Source: Streptomyces xanthii | GTDB taxonomy: Bacteria > Actinomycetota > Actinomycetes > Streptomycetales > Streptomycetaceae | Length of the DNA stretch: 64,000 nucleotides | Assembly (NCBI RefSeq): GCF_014621695.1 | Contig: NZ_CP061281.1 | Location: forward strand, 5,394,001-5,458,000 | Direction: 5' to 3' | Shown here: piece by piece, positions 50,604 through 60,958 of the stretch | How positions within the stretch are numbered: the first letter of the stretch is position 1 | How the letters are laid out: every line of letters begins with the position of its first letter | Notes under the pieces: generated by a model | Told to the model about the DNA's origin: nothing | The model's input: the letters and a program-made list of their open reading frames with translations, nothing else | Databases searched by the model: none | Program-made: the position numbers and the translations under genes

Positions 50604-51845
50604 GTGCCCACGACCACCACCCGCTCCGCCTGGTGCGACGTGCCGCGCCCGCAGGTGCGGCAGTTCTCGGCGCTCTCCCTGGAGGAGGCGCCGCGGCTCG
50701 CCGAGGACATCCTGCGGGAGATCCGCCGCGAGTTCCCCCAGCTGCCCCTCGTCCTCGACGCGTCGGGCGAACCCATGGCGCTCGTCGGCATCCGGCGCGC
50801 CATCGAGGGCTTCGTCCGCCACCTCGCCACCGTCTCCGGCGCCAACGGCGACACACAGGGCGCCGACCAGCTCCCGTCCATGTTCCAGGAGTTCGGACGC
50901 GGCCAGAGTCTGCACGGGCAGAGCCTCGACGCCCTCCAGGCCATGTACCGGCTCGGCGTCAAACTCGCCTGGCGCCGCCTCGCCGACATCGGCCAGCGCC
51001 TGCGCATCCCGCCCCCCGCCATGTACGAACTCGCCGAGTCCGGCTACGAGTACCTCGACAGCCTCGTCGACCAGTCCGTCCGCGGCTACGCCGAGGCCGC
51101 CGCCCGGCAGGCCGGGGAACGCCTGCGCCAGCAGCGCAAACTCATGGACCTGCTGCTCGACGGGCACGCCGTCGCACCGCCCGACCCCGTCAAGGCCCTC
51201 ACCGAACGCGCCGCCCGCATCGGCTGGCCCGTCCCCGACCAGGTCGCCGTCGGCGTCCTGCTGCGCCCCGCGCGCGACGCCGTCGCCCCCGCCGTCGGCC
51301 CCGACGTCCTCCTCGACATGGAGACCGAACGGCCCCGGCTCGTCGTCCCCGACCCCGACACCGGCGGCCGGCCCGACCTGCTGCGCCGCGCCCTCACCGG
51401 CTGGTCCGGCGCGATCGGCCCGCCCGTCGCACCGGCCGACGCCGCGAAGTCGCTGCGCTGGGCCGAGTCCGCCGTCGCCCTCATGGAACGCGGCCTGCTC
51501 CCCGCCACCGAGGTCCTGCGCTGCACCGAGCACACTCAGGCCCTCGTCCTCCTCCAGCCCGAGGAACTCGTCGACGACCTCGCCCGCCGCGCCCTCGCCC
51601 CCCTCACCCACTGCGGCCCCGCCCACGCCCGCCGCCTCGCCGAGACCCTCCTCGCCTGGCTGGAGACGCGAGGCGGCGCCCCCGAGGTCGCCACCCGCCT
51701 CGGCGTCCACCCCCAGACCGTCCGCTACCGCCTGCGCCAGATCCGCGAACTCTGGGGCGACGAGGTCGACGACCCGGACCGCCGCTTCGAACTCGAACTG
51801 GTCCTGAGGGCCCGCCGCTTACGGGGAGAACTCGGGCCGCCGTAG
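50604..51845 (+). CDS. PucR/CdaR-type transcriptional regulator
   Basis: 413 residues from a GTG at 50604. A long helical N-terminal sensor region (RsbR-like, about 20-180) is followed by a weakly conserved GGDEF-like middle. The C-terminal PucR helix-turn-helix is EVATRLGVHPQTVRYRLRQI (about 365-384), then RELWGDEVDD. These proteins bind DNA as dimers to control catabolic or developmental genes. The target is unknown; the gene immediately upstream (DUF2613) shares its transcript, and no catabolic operon is directly adjacent. Confidence 0.88.
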   Translation: MPTTTTRSAWCDVPRPQVRQFSALSLEEAPRLAEDILREIRREFPQLPLVLDASGEPMALVGIRRAIEGFVRHLATVSGANGDTQGADQLPSMFQEFGRGQSLHGQSLDALQAMYRLGVKLAWRRLADIGQRLRIPPPAMYELAESGYEYLDSLVDQSVRGYAEAAARQAGERLRQQRKLMDLLLDGHAVAPPDPVKALTERAARIGWPVPDQVAVGVLLRPARDAVAPAVGPDVLLDMETERPRLVVPDPDTGGRPDLLRRALTGWSGAIGPPVAPADAAKSLRWAESAVALMERGLLPATEVLRCTEHTQALVLLQPEELVDDLARRALAPLTHCGPAHARRLAETLLAWLETRGGAPEVATRLGVHPQTVRYRLRQIRELWGDEVDDPDRRFELELVLRARRLRGELGPP

Positions 51846-51927
51846 TCCCCGCGCGGGACCGGCGCCGACGATCCATTGCCCCCGAGGAGAGCCTGTACGT
51901 ACCCTGTGTTCGCGATGCCGAATGATG

Positions 51928-51942
51928 GTTGAAATTTCGAAC
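51928..51942. promoter_or_regulatory. Probable IclR operator (autoregulatory)
   Basis: GTTGAAATTTCGAAC has a near-palindromic GAAATTTC core and ends 14 bases before the IclR start. Its 9-base part ATTTCGAAC is the exact complement of GTTCGAAAT at 62151-62159 in front of the dehydratase operon, suggesting one regulator controls both. Confidence 0.55.
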
Positions 51943-51956
51943 AAGGGAGGGGGTCG

Positions 51957-52733
51957 GTGATGGGACGCCTCGTGCCGGCCGTGACCCGGGCTCTGGACAT
52001 CCTCGAGCTCTTCCTGGACGGGGACGGCACGCTGACCGCCCCCGACATCGTCCGCAAGCTGCAGCTGCCCCGCACCACCGTGCACGAGCTGGTCTCCACG
52101 CTCGCCGCGCGGCAGTACCTGGTGCAGGAGCCCGGTCAGCCCGGCCGCTACCGGCTGGGCGTGCGCCCCTACCAGCTCGGCAGCCGCTACGCGGAGCAGC
52201 TCGACCTCGCCGCCGAGGGACGGGAGGTGGCCCGCGCCGTCGCCGAGACCTGCGACGAGACCGTCCACGTCGCGATCCTCGAGGACACCGACGTCATCTA
52301 CATCGCCAAGGTCGACTCCACGCACGCCGTACGCATGGTCTCCGCCGCCGGCCGCCGGCTGCCCGCCCACTGCACGTCCGTCGGCAAGATGCTGCTCGCC
52401 TCGCTGCCCGAGCCGGAGCTGGACGCCCGCATCCCGGACGACGCCGAGCTGGCCGGCATGACGGAGAACTCGATCACCGACCCGGCCGCCCTGCGCGCCC
52501 ACCTCGCCGCGATCCGCGCGCGCGGGGTCGCCGTCGAGAGCCGCGAGTCCAACCCGGACGTGTCCTGCGTCGCCGCCCCCGTGCGTGACCGCACCAACCG
52601 GGTCGTCGCTGCGCTCTCCGTCTCCGTACCGATGGTCCGCTGGAGCGAGGCCCGCGAGGCCGAGCTCGCCGAGCTGGTCGTGAAGGGCGCCGCCGACCTG
52701 TCGGAGCGGCTCGGCCACCGGGGCCGGCCGTGA
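51957..52733 (+). CDS. IclR-family transcriptional regulator
   Basis: 258 residues from GTG 51957 (GGAGG 6 bases upstream; ATG at 51960 is a possible alternative). The N-terminal winged helix-turn-helix is TAPDIVRKLQLPRTTVHELV (about 25-45). The C-terminal IclR effector domain (about 75-250) has DETVHVAILEDTDVIYIAKV, RRLPAHCTSVGKMLLA and SCVAAPVRDRTNRVVAALSV. IclR proteins respond to small organic acids or sugars. It lies in front of, and coupled to (GTGA overlap), the SMP-30 gene, next to a sugar/aldonate operon that it probably controls. Confidence 0.93.
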   Translation: MMGRLVPAVTRALDILELFLDGDGTLTAPDIVRKLQLPRTTVHELVSTLAARQYLVQEPGQPGRYRLGVRPYQLGSRYAEQLDLAAEGREVARAVAETCDETVHVAILEDTDVIYIAKVDSTHAVRMVSAAGRRLPAHCTSVGKMLLASLPEPELDARIPDDAELAGMTENSITDPAALRAHLAAIRARGVAVESRESNPDVSCVAAPVRDRTNRVVAALSVSVPMVRWSEAREAELAELVVKGAADLSERLGHRGRP

Positions 52734-53575
52734 GGGCCGAGCAGGCCGTCGCCGCCCACGCCGAGCTGGGCGAGGGTCCCACCTGGGACCCGGCCGGCGG
52801 CCGGCTGATCTGGGTCGACATCCTCGGCTCCCGCGTCCACACCTACGAGCCCGCCACCGGTCGCCGCACGGTCCGCGCCACCGAGCAGCACGTGGGCGCC
52901 GCCAAGCCGCGCACCGACGGCGGCATCGTGCTCAACCTCCGCGACGGCGTGGCGAGTTGGTCCCCGCAAGGTGACTTCTCCTGGCTGCACCGGGACCCGG
53001 TGGCGGGCCGGCGCGGCAACGACGCGGCCGTCGCCCCCGACGGCGCGCTCTGGGCCGGGTCCATGCGCTACGACGAGGCACCCGGGGGCGGTCATCTGAT
53101 CCGCGTCGCCCCCGACGGCACGACCGCCGAGATCCTCACCGGCGTCGCCGTCTCCAACGGCACGGGCTGGAGCCCCGACGGCCGCCTCATGTACTACGTG
53201 GATTCCCCGACCCGCCGCGTCGACGTCTTCGACGTACGCGGTGAACACCTCGGCGAGCGGCGGGAGTTCGCGCGGATCCAGGAAGGCGCGGGCTTTCCCG
53301 ACGGGCTCACCGTGGACGCCGACGGCTGCGTCTGGGTCGCCCTGTGGGACGGCGGCGCCCTCCACCGCTACACCCCGTCCGGCACCCTCGACCGCGTGGT
53401 CCCGCTCCCGGTCCGCCGCCCCACCTCCTGCGCCTTCGGCGGCCCCGGCCTGACCGACCTCTACGTGACGACGGCCCGCGTCGGGCTCGCCGCGGCGGCC
53501 CCTCTGGAGGGCTCCCTCCTCGTGCTCCCGGACGCGGGGCAAGGCCTTCCGCAACCGGCCTACGGCGAGCGGTAG
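52730..53575 (+). CDS. SMP-30/gluconolactonase-family protein
   Basis: 281 residues from a GTG overlapping the IclR stop. It is a six-bladed beta-propeller with the metal-site motifs LGEGPTWDPAGGRLIWVDI (first Glu), SNGTGWSPDGRLMYYVDS (Asn/Asp) and FPDGLTVDADGCVWVALW. By family it is a lactonase that opens sugar lactones to aldonic acids. That fits the neighbouring alcohol dehydrogenase (lactone-forming) and dehydratase (aldonic-acid consuming) of the 53.6-62.1 kb operon. A strong hairpin lies between it and the convergent epimerase. Confidence 0.93.
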   Translation: MRAEQAVAAHAELGEGPTWDPAGGRLIWVDILGSRVHTYEPATGRRTVRATEQHVGAAKPRTDGGIVLNLRDGVASWSPQGDFSWLHRDPVAGRRGNDAAVAPDGALWAGSMRYDEAPGGGHLIRVAPDGTTAEILTGVAVSNGTGWSPDGRLMYYVDSPTRRVDVFDVRGEHLGERREFARIQEGAGFPDGLTVDADGCVWVALWDGGALHRYTPSGTLDRVVPLPVRRPTSCAFGGPGLTDLYVTTARVGLAAAAPLEGSLLVLPDAGQGLPQPAYGER

Positions 53576-53588
53576 TTCGTCAAGCGCT

Positions 53589-53624
53589 CCGGCCCCGCCC
53601 GTGGTGGAAACAGGGCGGGGCCGG
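53589..53624. terminator. Bidirectional hairpin terminator
   Basis: CCGGCCCCGCCC and its exact complement GGGCGGGGCCGG flank a 12-base loop. It is between the convergent SMP-30 and aldose epimerase genes. Confidence 0.85.
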
Positions 53625-53642
53625 GGGCTCGCGGGACGGGAC

Positions 53643-54797
53643 TCAGGCACTGAAGGAGTGCACCGTCGTGGTCCGGTACGTCTCGCCGGGACGCAGCACC
53701 GTGGACGGGAACGACGGCTGGTTCGGGGAGTCCGGGAAGTGCTGGGTCTCCAGGCAGAGCCCGTCGCCCTGCCGATAGGTCCGGCCGGAGGGGCCGGCGA
53801 GGGTGCCGTCGAGGAAGTTGCCGGAGTAGAACTGCACGCCCGGCTGGTCGGTGGCGATCTTCAGGGCGCGGCCGGAACCCGGGTCGCGCAGCGTCGCGAA
53901 GGGCACCGGCCGGTCCGTGACGCCCTTGTCCAGAACCCAGTTGTGGTCGAAGCCCTTCGCGGTGACCAGCTGCGGGTGCGCGGTGCGGATGTCCCGGCCG
54001 ACCGGCTTGGCGCGGCGGAAGTCGAAGGGCGTGCCCGCGACCTTCGCCAGCTCACCGGTCGGGATGAGCCCGGAGTCGGTGGGCGTGAACCGGGAGGCGT
54101 CCAGGGTGAGTTCGTGGTCGTAGACGCCGCCGCTGCCCTCGCCCGCGAGGTTGTAGTAGGTGTGGTTGGTGAGGTTGACGACGGTCGCCTTGTCCGTCAC
54201 CGCCGCGTAGTCGATGCGCCAGTCGCCACGCGCGGTCAGCGTGTAGGTGACCCGCACCCGCAGCGTGCCCGGGTAGCCCATCTCGCCGTCGGGCGACGTG
54301 TAGTGGAGCCGCAGCCCCACGTCGGAGCCGGAGACGAAGCCCTCCACGTCCCAGACCCGGGTGTTGAAGCCCCTGGCGCCGCCGTGCAGGGAGTTCTCCC
54401 CGTCGTTCACGGACAGCTGGTACGTCCTGCCGTCGAGCGTGAACCGGCCCTTCGCGATGCGGTTGCCGTAGCGTCCGATCGTGGCGCCGAAGAAGGTGGT
54501 CCCGGTGACGTACCCCTCGATGTGGTCGTAGCCGAGGGACACGTTCGCGTACCGGCCGTGCCGGTCCGGGAGTTCGAGGGACTGGACGATGCCGCCGTAG
54601 GACAGGACCTTGAGACGGGTCCCGCCGTTCTCCAGGGACCAGCGGTCGATCCGTGTCCCGTCGGCGAGCCTGCCGAACTCCTCCCGCACCGGCTTTCGCC
54701 CCTGGGCGGGAGAGGCGTGCGCCGTGCTGCCGAGGGCCGTGGCGGCCACACCGGCCGCCGCGGCCGACGCGATGACCGTTCGTCTGCTCGGTTCCAT
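53643..54797 (-). CDS. galM: Secreted aldose 1-epimerase
   Basis: 384 residues. A twin-arginine signal peptide (MEPSRRTVIASAAAAGVAAT, cleavage near residue 28, AHA) indicates export. The epimerase domain shows GATIGRYGNRIAKGRF, NLTNHTYYNLAGEG (catalytic His region), FDHNWVLDKG and VQFYSGNFLDG. It interconverts alpha and beta anomers of aldoses. It is the last gene of the ABC import operon (permease 51 bp upstream), so it presumably prepares the sugar outside the cell for uptake. Confidence 0.93.
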   Translation of the reverse strand: MEPSRRTVIASAAAAGVAATALGSTAHASPAQGRKPVREEFGRLADGTRIDRWSLENGGTRLKVLSYGGIVQSLELPDRHGRYANVSLGYDHIEGYVTGTTFFGATIGRYGNRIAKGRFTLDGRTYQLSVNDGENSLHGGARGFNTRVWDVEGFVSGSDVGLRLHYTSPDGEMGYPGTLRVRVTYTLTARGDWRIDYAAVTDKATVVNLTNHTYYNLAGEGSGGVYDHELTLDASRFTPTDSGLIPTGELAKVAGTPFDFRRAKPVGRDIRTAHPQLVTAKGFDHNWVLDKGVTDRPVPFATLRDPGSGRALKIATDQPGVQFYSGNFLDGTLAGPSGRTYRQGDGLCLETQHFPDSPNQPSFPSTVLRPGETYRTTTVHSFSA

Positions 54798-54848
54798 CTG
54801 TGACTCCCTTTTCTCGTGAGAAATCGTGAGGGCGTACGTGAGGGAGGC

Positions 54849-56081
54849 CTACGAGCCCGACCGGCGCTTGTTCCACACGTCGAAGCCGACCGCCGCCAGC
54901 AGGGCGAGGCCCTTGATGACCTGCTGCCAGTCGGTGCCGACGCTCAGCAGGTTCATGCCGTTGTTCAGGACGCCGAGGACGAGGCCGCCGATGATCGCGC
55001 CGAGGACCGTGCCGACGCCGCCGCTCATGGACGCGCCGCCGATGAACGACGAGGCGATGGCCTCGAGTTCGAAGTTCAGGCCCGCCTTCGGCGACGCCGC
55101 GTTCAGGCGCGCCGCGACCACCAGACCGGCCAGCGCCGCGAGGACGCCCATGTTCAGGAAGACCAGGAAGGTGACCTTCTTGTCCTTGACGCCGGACAGC
55201 TTCGCCGCGGGCAGGTTGCCGCCGATCGCGTAGATGTGGCGGCCGAACACGGCGTTGCGCATCACATAGCCGTAGCCGACGATCAGCGCGCCGAGGATGA
55301 GCAGCACGATCGGCGCGCCCTTGTAGCTGGCGAGCAGCAGCGTGACGACGAGGATCGCCGCGACGATCGCGACCAGCTTCAGCAGGAAGATGTTGCGCGG
55401 CAGCACCTGGAGCGAGAACTCCTGCTCCCGCCGGCGGTCGCGGACCTCCTGGAGCACCGCGAACACGATCAGGGCGAGCCCGAGCAGCAGGGTGATGTTG
55501 TGGTAGTTGGTCTCCGGGCCGGTCTCCGGGAGGAAGCCGTTGCCCATCTTCTGGAGCCCGTCGGGGAACGGGCCGAGCGTCTGCCCCTTCAGCAGGATCT
55601 CCGTGAGCCCGCGGAAGAGCAGCATGCCCGCGAGCGTCACGATGAAGGAGGGGATGCCCAGTTGGGCGATGAGGAAGCCCTGCAGCGCCCCCGCCACCGC
55701 GCCGACCAGCAGGCACAGGACGAGCGCGAGCGGCCACGCCACACCGTGCTGCACCGTGAGCACGGCCGCGAACGCGCCGGTGAACGCGGTGAGCGAGCCG
55801 ACCGACAGGTCGATGTGGCCCGCGATGATCACCAGCATCATGCCGATCGCGAGGATCAGGATGTAGCTGTTCTGGAGGACCAGGTTGGAGACGTTGCGCG
55901 GCAGCAGCAGGTCCCCGTCGGTCCACACGGCGAAGAGCGCGATGATCAGGCCGAGCGCGATCAGCATGCCGTACTGGCGCATGTTGCGGCGCAGGCCGTC
56001 GAGCACGAGAGGCAGCAGCCCGCCGGCCGAGGCCCCCGGCGGCGCGGCCGCCGGGCTCTTGTCGGTCACTTCGGTGCTCAT
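54849..56081 (-). CDS. Sugar ABC transporter permease (CUT2 family, XylH/MmsB-like)
   Basis: 410 residues with about ten hydrophobic helices. The family motif [20 protein letters not shown] (about 78-97) is present, as is the second conserved loop [20 protein letters not shown] [23 protein letters not shown]2 permeases import pentoses, hexoses or aldoses with a single duplicated ATPase. Its start overlaps the ATPase stop by 4 bases. It resembles the xylose and multiple-sugar (MmsB) permeases; the substrate is inferred only as a monosaccharide. Confidence 0.94.
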   Translation of the reverse strand: MSTEVTDKSPAAAPPGASAGGLLPLVLDGLRRNMRQYGMLIALGLIIALFAVWTDGDLLLPRNVSNLVLQNSYILILAIGMMLVIIAGHIDLSVGSLTAFTGAFAAVLTVQHGVAWPLALVLCLLVGAVAGALQGFLIAQLGIPSFIVTLAGMLLFRGLTEILLKGQTLGPFPDGLQKMGNGFLPETGPETNYHNITLLLGLALIVFAVLQEVRDRRREQEFSLQVLPRNIFLLKLVAIVAAILVVTLLLASYKGAPIVLLILGALIVGYGYVMRNAVFGRHIYAIGGNLPAAKLSGVKDKKVTFLVFLNMGVLAALAGLVVAARLNAASPKAGLNFELEAIASSFIGGASMSGGVGTVLGAIIGGLVLGVLNNGMNLLSVGTDWQQVIKGLALLAAVGFDVWNKRRSGS

Positions 56082-57628
56082 CCCGTTACCTCTTTGTCCT
56101 TCGTCATCTGGCGCATCAGCACTTCCTGCGTGGCCTCGGCCCGCGCGAACTCACCGGTCAGCCGCCCGGCGGCCATGGTGTAGATCCGGTCGCACATGCC
56201 GAGCAGTTCGGGCAGTTCGGAGGAGATGAAGACGACCGCCCTGCCCTCGGCGGCCAGCCGGTCGATCACCGTGTAGATCTCGTACTTGGCGCCGACGTCG
56301 ATGCCGCGCGTCGGCTCGTCGAGGATCAGCACGTCGGGCCCCGCGAAGATCCACTTGCTGAGGACGACCTTCTGCTGGTTGCCGCCCGACAACTTGCCGA
56401 CCGGCTCGAACACGGTGGGCGCCTTGATGTTCATCGACGTCCGGTACCCCTCGGCGACCTGCCGCTCGTCGTGCTCGTCGACGATCCCGCGCCGGGCCAC
56501 CTTGCCGAGCGCGGTCAGCGAGATGTTCCGGTTGATCGTGTCGATGAGGTTGAGGCCGTAGTGCTTGCGGTCCTCGGTGACGTACGCGATCCCGTGCCCG
56601 ATCGCCTCCGCGACGGTGCGCGTACGGATCTCCCGGCCGTCCTTGAGGACGGTGCCGCTCGCGTGCCGCCCGTACGAGCGGCCGAACACGCTCATCGCGA
56701 GCTCGGTGCGGCCCGCACCCATCAGCCCGGCGATCCCGACGATCTCCCCGCGCCGCACCCGCACCGACACGTCGTCGACGACCTTGCGCTGCTGGTCGAT
56801 CGGGTGGTGCACGGTCCAGTCGCGGATCTCCAGGGCGGGCGGGACCCCCTCCTCGGGCTGGTGCGGGGTGCGTTCGGGGAAGCGGTGGTCGAGATCGCGC
56901 CCGACCATGCCCGAGATGATCCGGTCCTCGGTCGTCCCCGGGTCCTTGACGTCGAGCGTCTCGATGGACCGGCCGTCGCGGATGATCGTCACCGAGTCGG
57001 CGACCTTGCGGATCTCGCCCAGCTTGTGGGAGATGATGATCGAGGTGATGCCCTGCTGCTTCAACTCCAGGATGAGGTCCAGGAGTTTGCCGCTGTCCTC
57101 GTCGTTGAGCGCCGCCGTCGGCTCGTCGAGGATGAGCAGCTTCACCTCCTTGGAGAGCGCCTTGGCGATCTCCACGAGCTGCTGCTTTCCGACCCCGATG
57201 TCGCACACCCGGGTCTCCGGGTGGTCGTCGAGGCCGACCCGGCGCAGCAGCGCGCTCGCGTGCCGCAGCGTCTCGCGCCAGTCGACGAGCCCGCGCCGGG
57301 CGTGCTCGTTGCCGAGGAAGATGTTCTCGGCGAGGGAGAGGAACGGCACGAGGGCCAGCTCCTGGTGGATGATGACGACGCCGTGCTGCTCGCTCGCGCG
57401 GATGTCCTTGAAGCGGCAGACCTCTCCGTCGAAGAGGATCTCGCCTCCGTACGTGCCGTGCGGGTGGACGCCGGAGAGGACCTTCATCAGGGTCGACTTG
57501 CCGGCGCCGTTCTCCCCGCAGACGGCGTGGACCTCGCCCCTGCGGACGGTCAGGCTGACGTCCGACAGCGCCTTGACGCCGGGAAAGGTCTTGACGATCG
57601 AGCGCATTTCCAGGACGGGTCCCGCCAT
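56078..57628 (-). CDS. Sugar ABC transporter ATPase (CUT2, two NBDs; XylG/MmsA-like)
   Basis: 516 residues from the ATG at 57626-57628. Two fused nucleotide-binding domains are present. The first has Walker [10 protein letters not shown], signature IGVGKQQL and Walker [13 protein letters not shown]. The second has a degenerate Walker A (GLMGAGRTE) with signature LSGGNQQKV and Walker [13 protein letters not shown]. This is the standard CUT2 pattern of one degenerate and one canonical site. It overlaps the permease by 4 bases and lies 62 bp downstream of the binding-protein gene. Confidence 0.95.
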   Translation of the reverse strand: MAGPVLEMRSIVKTFPGVKALSDVSLTVRRGEVHAVCGENGAGKSTLMKVLSGVHPHGTYGGEILFDGEVCRFKDIRASEQHGVVIIHQELALVPFLSLAENIFLGNEHARRGLVDWRETLRHASALLRRVGLDDHPETRVCDIGVGKQQLVEIAKALSKEVKLLILDEPTAALNDEDSGKLLDLILELKQQGITSIIISHKLGEIRKVADSVTIIRDGRSIETLDVKDPGTTEDRIISGMVGRDLDHRFPERTPHQPEEGVPPALEIRDWTVHHPIDQQRKVVDDVSVRVRRGEIVGIAGLMGAGRTELAMSVFGRSYGRHASGTVLKDGREIRTRTVAEAIGHGIAYVTEDRKHYGLNLIDTINRNISLTALGKVARRGIVDEHDERQVAEGYRTSMNIKAPTVFEPVGKLSGGNQQKVVLSKWIFAGPDVLILDEPTRGIDVGAKYEIYTVIDRLAAEGRAVVFISSELPELLGMCDRIYTMAAGRLTGEFARAEATQEVLMRQMTKDKEVTG

Positions 57629-57690
57629 GGTCCTGCCTTCCGGTGAGAGTGGGGTGGGGCGGTCGGTGGGTCCGGTCGGACCGCCGCGCG

Positions 57691-58797
57691 CTACTTGAGC
57701 TGGCCCTCGGTGTAGTAGCCGCCGTCCACCAGCACCGACTGGTAGTTCGCCTTGTCCACGCTCACCGGCTGGAGCAGATAGGCCGGGACGACCTTCGTGC
57801 CGTTGTCGTACGACTTGGTGTCGTTGACCTCGGGCTTCTTGCCCTTGAGGGCGTCGTCCACCATGTTCGTGGCGACCTCGGCGAGCTTGCGGAGGTCCTT
57901 GTAGACGGTCATCGTCTGCTGGCCCGCGATGATCGACTTCACGGAGGCCAGCTCGGCGTCCTGCCCCGTGATCACCGGGAGCGGCTTCGACGAGGAGCCG
58001 TAGTTGTCGGACTTCAGCGCCGACAGGATGCCGATCGAGATGCCGTCGTACGGGGACAGGACCGCGTCGACCTTGGCGCTCTTGTACGACTTGGTGAGGA
58101 TGTCGTCCATGCGCTTCTGCGCGGTCGCGCCGTCCCAGCGCAGGGTGGTGACCTTGTTGAGCGCGGTCTGCCCGGAGCGGACGACGAGCTTCTTGTCGTC
58201 GATGTACGGCTTGAGCACGCTCATCGCGCCGTTGAAGAAGTACCGCGTGTTGTTGTCGTCGTTCGACCCGGCGAACAGCTCGATGTTGAAGGGGCCCTTG
58301 CCCTTCTTCAGGCCCAGCCGGTCGACGATGTAGTTCGCCTGCAGCTCGCCGACCTTCGCGTTGTCGAACGAGGCGTAGTAGTCGACGTTCTCCGTGCCGA
58401 GGATCAGGCGGTCGTAGGAGATGACGGGGATCTTCGCGTCGGCGGCCTGCTGCAGCACGTTGCCGAGGGACTTGTTGTCGATCGCGGCGACGATCAGCGC
58501 CTTGACGCCCTGCGTGATGAGGTTCTCGATCTGCGAGACCTGCTGGTCGGGGTCGTCCTCGCCGAAGACGAGCTTGGTCTTGTACCCCTTCGCCTTGAGG
58601 TCCTTCTCCACGTTCTTGCCGTCGGTGATCCAGCGCTCGGAGGACTTGGTCGGCATCGCGATGCCGATCGTGCCGCCCTCGGCGCCGCCCGCCTTCTCCT
58701 CGCTGCCGCCCTCGCCGCTCTGGCCGCAGGCGGTGAGGGTGAGGGCGAGGGCCGCTCCTGCGGCGGTCGCGGCGAATGCGGCTCGGCGGTGTGCCAT
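57691..58797 (-). CDS. Sugar-binding lipoprotein of the CUT2 ABC importer
   Basis: 368 residues from the third of three nearby ATGs (58795-58797), chosen because AAGG lies 9 bases upstream. It has a lipoprotein signal (Cys24 in LTACGQ). The type I periplasmic-binding fold shows [20 protein letters not shown], then [40 protein letters not shown] and a conserved [20 protein letters not shown]. This is close to xylose/multiple-sugar binding proteins (XylF/ChvE). First gene of the transporter set; triple 16-17 bp repeats lie just upstream. Confidence 0.93.
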   Translation of the reverse strand: MAHRRAAFAATAAGAALALTLTACGQSGEGGSEEKAGGAEGGTIGIAMPTKSSERWITDGKNVEKDLKAKGYKTKLVFGEDDPDQQVSQIENLITQGVKALIVAAIDNKSLGNVLQQAADAKIPVISYDRLILGTENVDYYASFDNAKVGELQANYIVDRLGLKKGKGPFNIELFAGSNDDNNTRYFFNGAMSVLKPYIDDKKLVVRSGQTALNKVTTLRWDGATAQKRMDDILTKSYKSAKVDAVLSPYDGISIGILSALKSDNYGSSSKPLPVITGQDAELASVKSIIAGQQTMTVYKDLRKLAEVATNMVDDALKGKKPEVNDTKSYDNGTKVVPAYLLQPVSVDKANYQSVLVDGGYYTEGQLK

Positions 58798-58815
58798 GGT
58801 CATCATCCTTGGGTC

Positions 58816-58865
58816 GGGTACGGATTTCGGTCGGGGTACGGCTTCGATCGGGTACGGCTTCGATC
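58816..58865. repeat. Three tandem repeats upstream of the sugar-binding-protein gene
   Basis: GGGTACGGCTTCGATC occurs twice exactly and back to back (58834-58849, 58850-58865), preceded by a diverged copy (58816-58832). It lies 20-70 bases before the lipoprotein start, in the 93-bp gap after the U32-like gene, as clustered operator sites or a slipped-strand repeat. Confidence 0.55.
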
Positions 58866-58890
58866 GGGCTGAGCGAGGGGGCGTCAGGCG

Positions 58891-59847
58891 TCAGGAGGCC
58901 ATGTCGAAACGCCGGAGGGAGCCGGGCAGCCGGGTGCCCAGGGGCGACATGCCGCCCCCGGCGCCGTGCCGTTCGAGCAGGTCGAGCGCGAGCCGGCCGC
59001 GCCGCACCCGCTCCCGGGCGGTGGCCAGCGTGACGTCGCGCAGATGGGCGCCGTAGGGGTAGATCGAGGGCGCCTTGGCGAGGCCGAACTTCAGGTACAA
59101 CGGGGCGCCGCGGCGCACCAGTTCGGCGATCTCGTACATCCGGACGTACCCGCCGAGGTCGTCCGGAGCCTCCACGTACATGTCCATCGGGGCGGCCGAG
59201 ACCCGGCGGATCTCGGTCAGATGGGCCAGGGTCAGGTCGCTCGGCACGTTGAGGGAGTCGGCGCCGAGGCGCTCGTAGACGGCGTACGCGGCCGGGTTCA
59301 CGGGGCCGATGAGCGCGGACACCTTGAGCGTGGTGTCGGCGGGGATCACGCCCGTCGTACGGGCCCGGTGCAGGGTCCACAGCACGCCCTCGTCCGCGAC
59401 GAGCAGGCACTTCACACCCAGTTCGGTGGCGCGGACGGCGTCCTCGACGCAGCCGGCGACGGCGTCGTGGCCCCGGGAGCGCAGACCCGCGCCGCCCGAG
59501 TCGGTGCGCACGGAACCGCCGGTGTCCCAGGTGCCGCGGGGGCCGGTGAACAGGCAGAGCTCGATGCCGCGTGCGGCGGTCGCCTCGGCCATCTCGGTGA
59601 TCTCGGCGTCCCGCAGCATCCAGACGCCGCTGCCCTGGCTGACGCGGTGCACGGGCACGTCGAGGCGGGCCGACTCGGCCAGTACGGCGGAGAGGGCCTC
59701 CGGGCCTTCCACGGACGGTATCTCGACGCGCCAGGTGCCGCCGTCGGGGAAGGTGTGGGGGCTGGTGTCGCCGGGGTCGGCGGGTGGGGCGTGCAGGCCC
59801 AGGGCGGACAGTGCGGGTTCGCCGGGGCGGCGGGGTGTGTCGGTCAC
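58891..59847 (-). CDS. Peptidase U32-like TIM-barrel protein
   Basis: 318 residues. Without a signal peptide. It contains beta-alpha barrel-type segments ([66 protein letters not shown]). The pattern resembles actinobacterial proteins annotated as peptidase U32 or U32-like, although the classic U32 signature (E-x-F-x-H-G) is not seen. Peptidase activity is therefore doubtful; a role in metabolising the imported sugar derivative is suggested only by operon position. It lies between the dehydrogenase (106 bp upstream) and the binding-protein gene (93 bp downstream). Confidence 0.6.
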   Translation of the reverse strand: MTDTPRRPGEPALSALGLHAPPADPGDTSPHTFPDGGTWRVEIPSVEGPEALSAVLAESARLDVPVHRVSQGSGVWMLRDAEITEMAEATAARGIELCLFTGPRGTWDTGGSVRTDSGGAGLRSRGHDAVAGCVEDAVRATELGVKCLLVADEGVLWTLHRARTTGVIPADTTLKVSALIGPVNPAAYAVYERLGADSLNVPSDLTLAHLTEIRRVSAAPMDMYVEAPDDLGGYVRMYEIAELVRRGAPLYLKFGLAKAPSIYPYGAHLRDVTLATARERVRRGRLALDLLERHGAGGGMSPLGTRLPGSLRRFDMAS

Positions 59848-59953
59848 GCGGGGCCCTTCTTGTGCGGTTCGGTGTTTCCGTTGTTCGGTATCTCGAACGT
59901 GGTTCGGATCGGTGGGCGGGACGGGGGCCCAGGCGGGGCCCGCGGCCCAGGCC

Positions 59954-60958
59954 CTAGGGGCGCAGCAGCACCTTGCCCACCTTCGGATCGCCGGAGACGG
60001 TCAGGTCCATCGCCTTCTCGAAGCCGTCCAGGGGGAGTTCATGGGTCACCAGGGGGCGCGGCCGGAGCAGGCCGGCCGCGAACAGGCGGACCGCGTGGGC
60101 CCAGGCGGCCGGCGTCGCACCGAACACGGTGCGCACCTCCAGCTGCCGTACGACGAGGTCCGTCGGGTCGAGACCGTCCGCGCCCGGCGCCGGGATCCCG
60201 GTGAGCACGAGCCGTCCGCCGCGCCGCGGCAGCGAGGCCGCGGTCCGGGCGGCCGAGGCGGACCCGGCCGCCTCGACGACGACCTCGCGGTCGTCCGGCA
60301 GCCGCTCGTCGCACAGCCGGAAGTCCGTCGCCCCGAACTCCCGTGCCAGGCGCTCCCGTTCGCGGTCGAGGCCGACGACGAGGAGGTCCGAGGGCGAGCC
60401 GGCCGCGAGGATCTGCACGGCCAGCAGCCCGAGCGTCCCCGCCCCCACGACGGCGACGCGCGCGCCCGGCGGCGCGGCGGCCTTGAGCGCGGCGGCGGCG
60501 ACGCACGCCGCCGGTTCCAGGAGGGCCGCGGCGGTCAGGTCGGCGTCGTCGGGCAGGACGTGCAGCAGCCGGGCCGGCAGCGTCAGCGTCGCGGCCATCG
60601 CCCCGGGCCGGGTGAAGCCCGTCTCCTCGTACCCGGCGGAGCACAGCGTCGTGTCACCGGCGTGGCACCGCTCGCAGACCTGGCAGTTGCGGAAGCCCTC
60701 GCCGGCGGTCTTGCGGCCCACGAGCGCGACCGGCACCCCCTCGCCCACGGCCTCCACGACCCCGGACCACTCGTGCCCCGGCGTCACCGGGTAACGCACG
60801 TACGGGGCGGGCCGGTTGCCCTGGAAGAGCTCCCGGTCGCTGCCGCACACGCCCACCGCGTGCACCCGCACCCGCGCCTCCCCGGGCCCGGGCGCGGCGG
60901 GCGCGTGCGGGACGAGGCGGTGGCGGCCCGGCTCCTCGACGACGACGGCGTGGCTCAC
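59954..60958 (-). CDS. Zinc-dependent alcohol/sugar dehydrogenase (MDR family)
   Basis: 334 residues from a GTG overlapping the dehydratase stop (GTGA). The catalytic zinc site is VGVCGSDRELF (Cys) with GHEWSGVVEAVG (His-Glu). A partial structural-zinc loop is CQVCERCHAGDTTLC, and the NAD-binding loop VAVVGAGTLGLLAVQILA. These motifs belong to the sorbitol/threonine dehydrogenase branch. It probably oxidises a sugar or polyol in the operon's pathway, upstream of the lactonase and dehydratase steps. Cofactor NAD versus NADP is not determined. Confidence 0.9.
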   Translation of the reverse strand: MSHAVVVEEPGRHRLVPHAPAAPGPGEARVRVHAVGVCGSDRELFQGNRPAPYVRYPVTPGHEWSGVVEAVGEGVPVALVGRKTAGEGFRNCQVCERCHAGDTTLCSAGYEETGFTRPGAMAATLTLPARLLHVLPDDADLTAAALLEPAACVAAAALKAAAPPGARVAVVGAGTLGLLAVQILAAGSPSDLLVVGLDRERERLAREFGATDFRLCDERLPDDREVVVEAAGSASAARTAASLPRRGGRLVLTGIPAPGADGLDPTDLVVRQLEVRTVFGATPAAWAHAVRLFAAGLLRPRPLVTHELPLDGFEKAMDLTVSGDPKVGKVLLRP

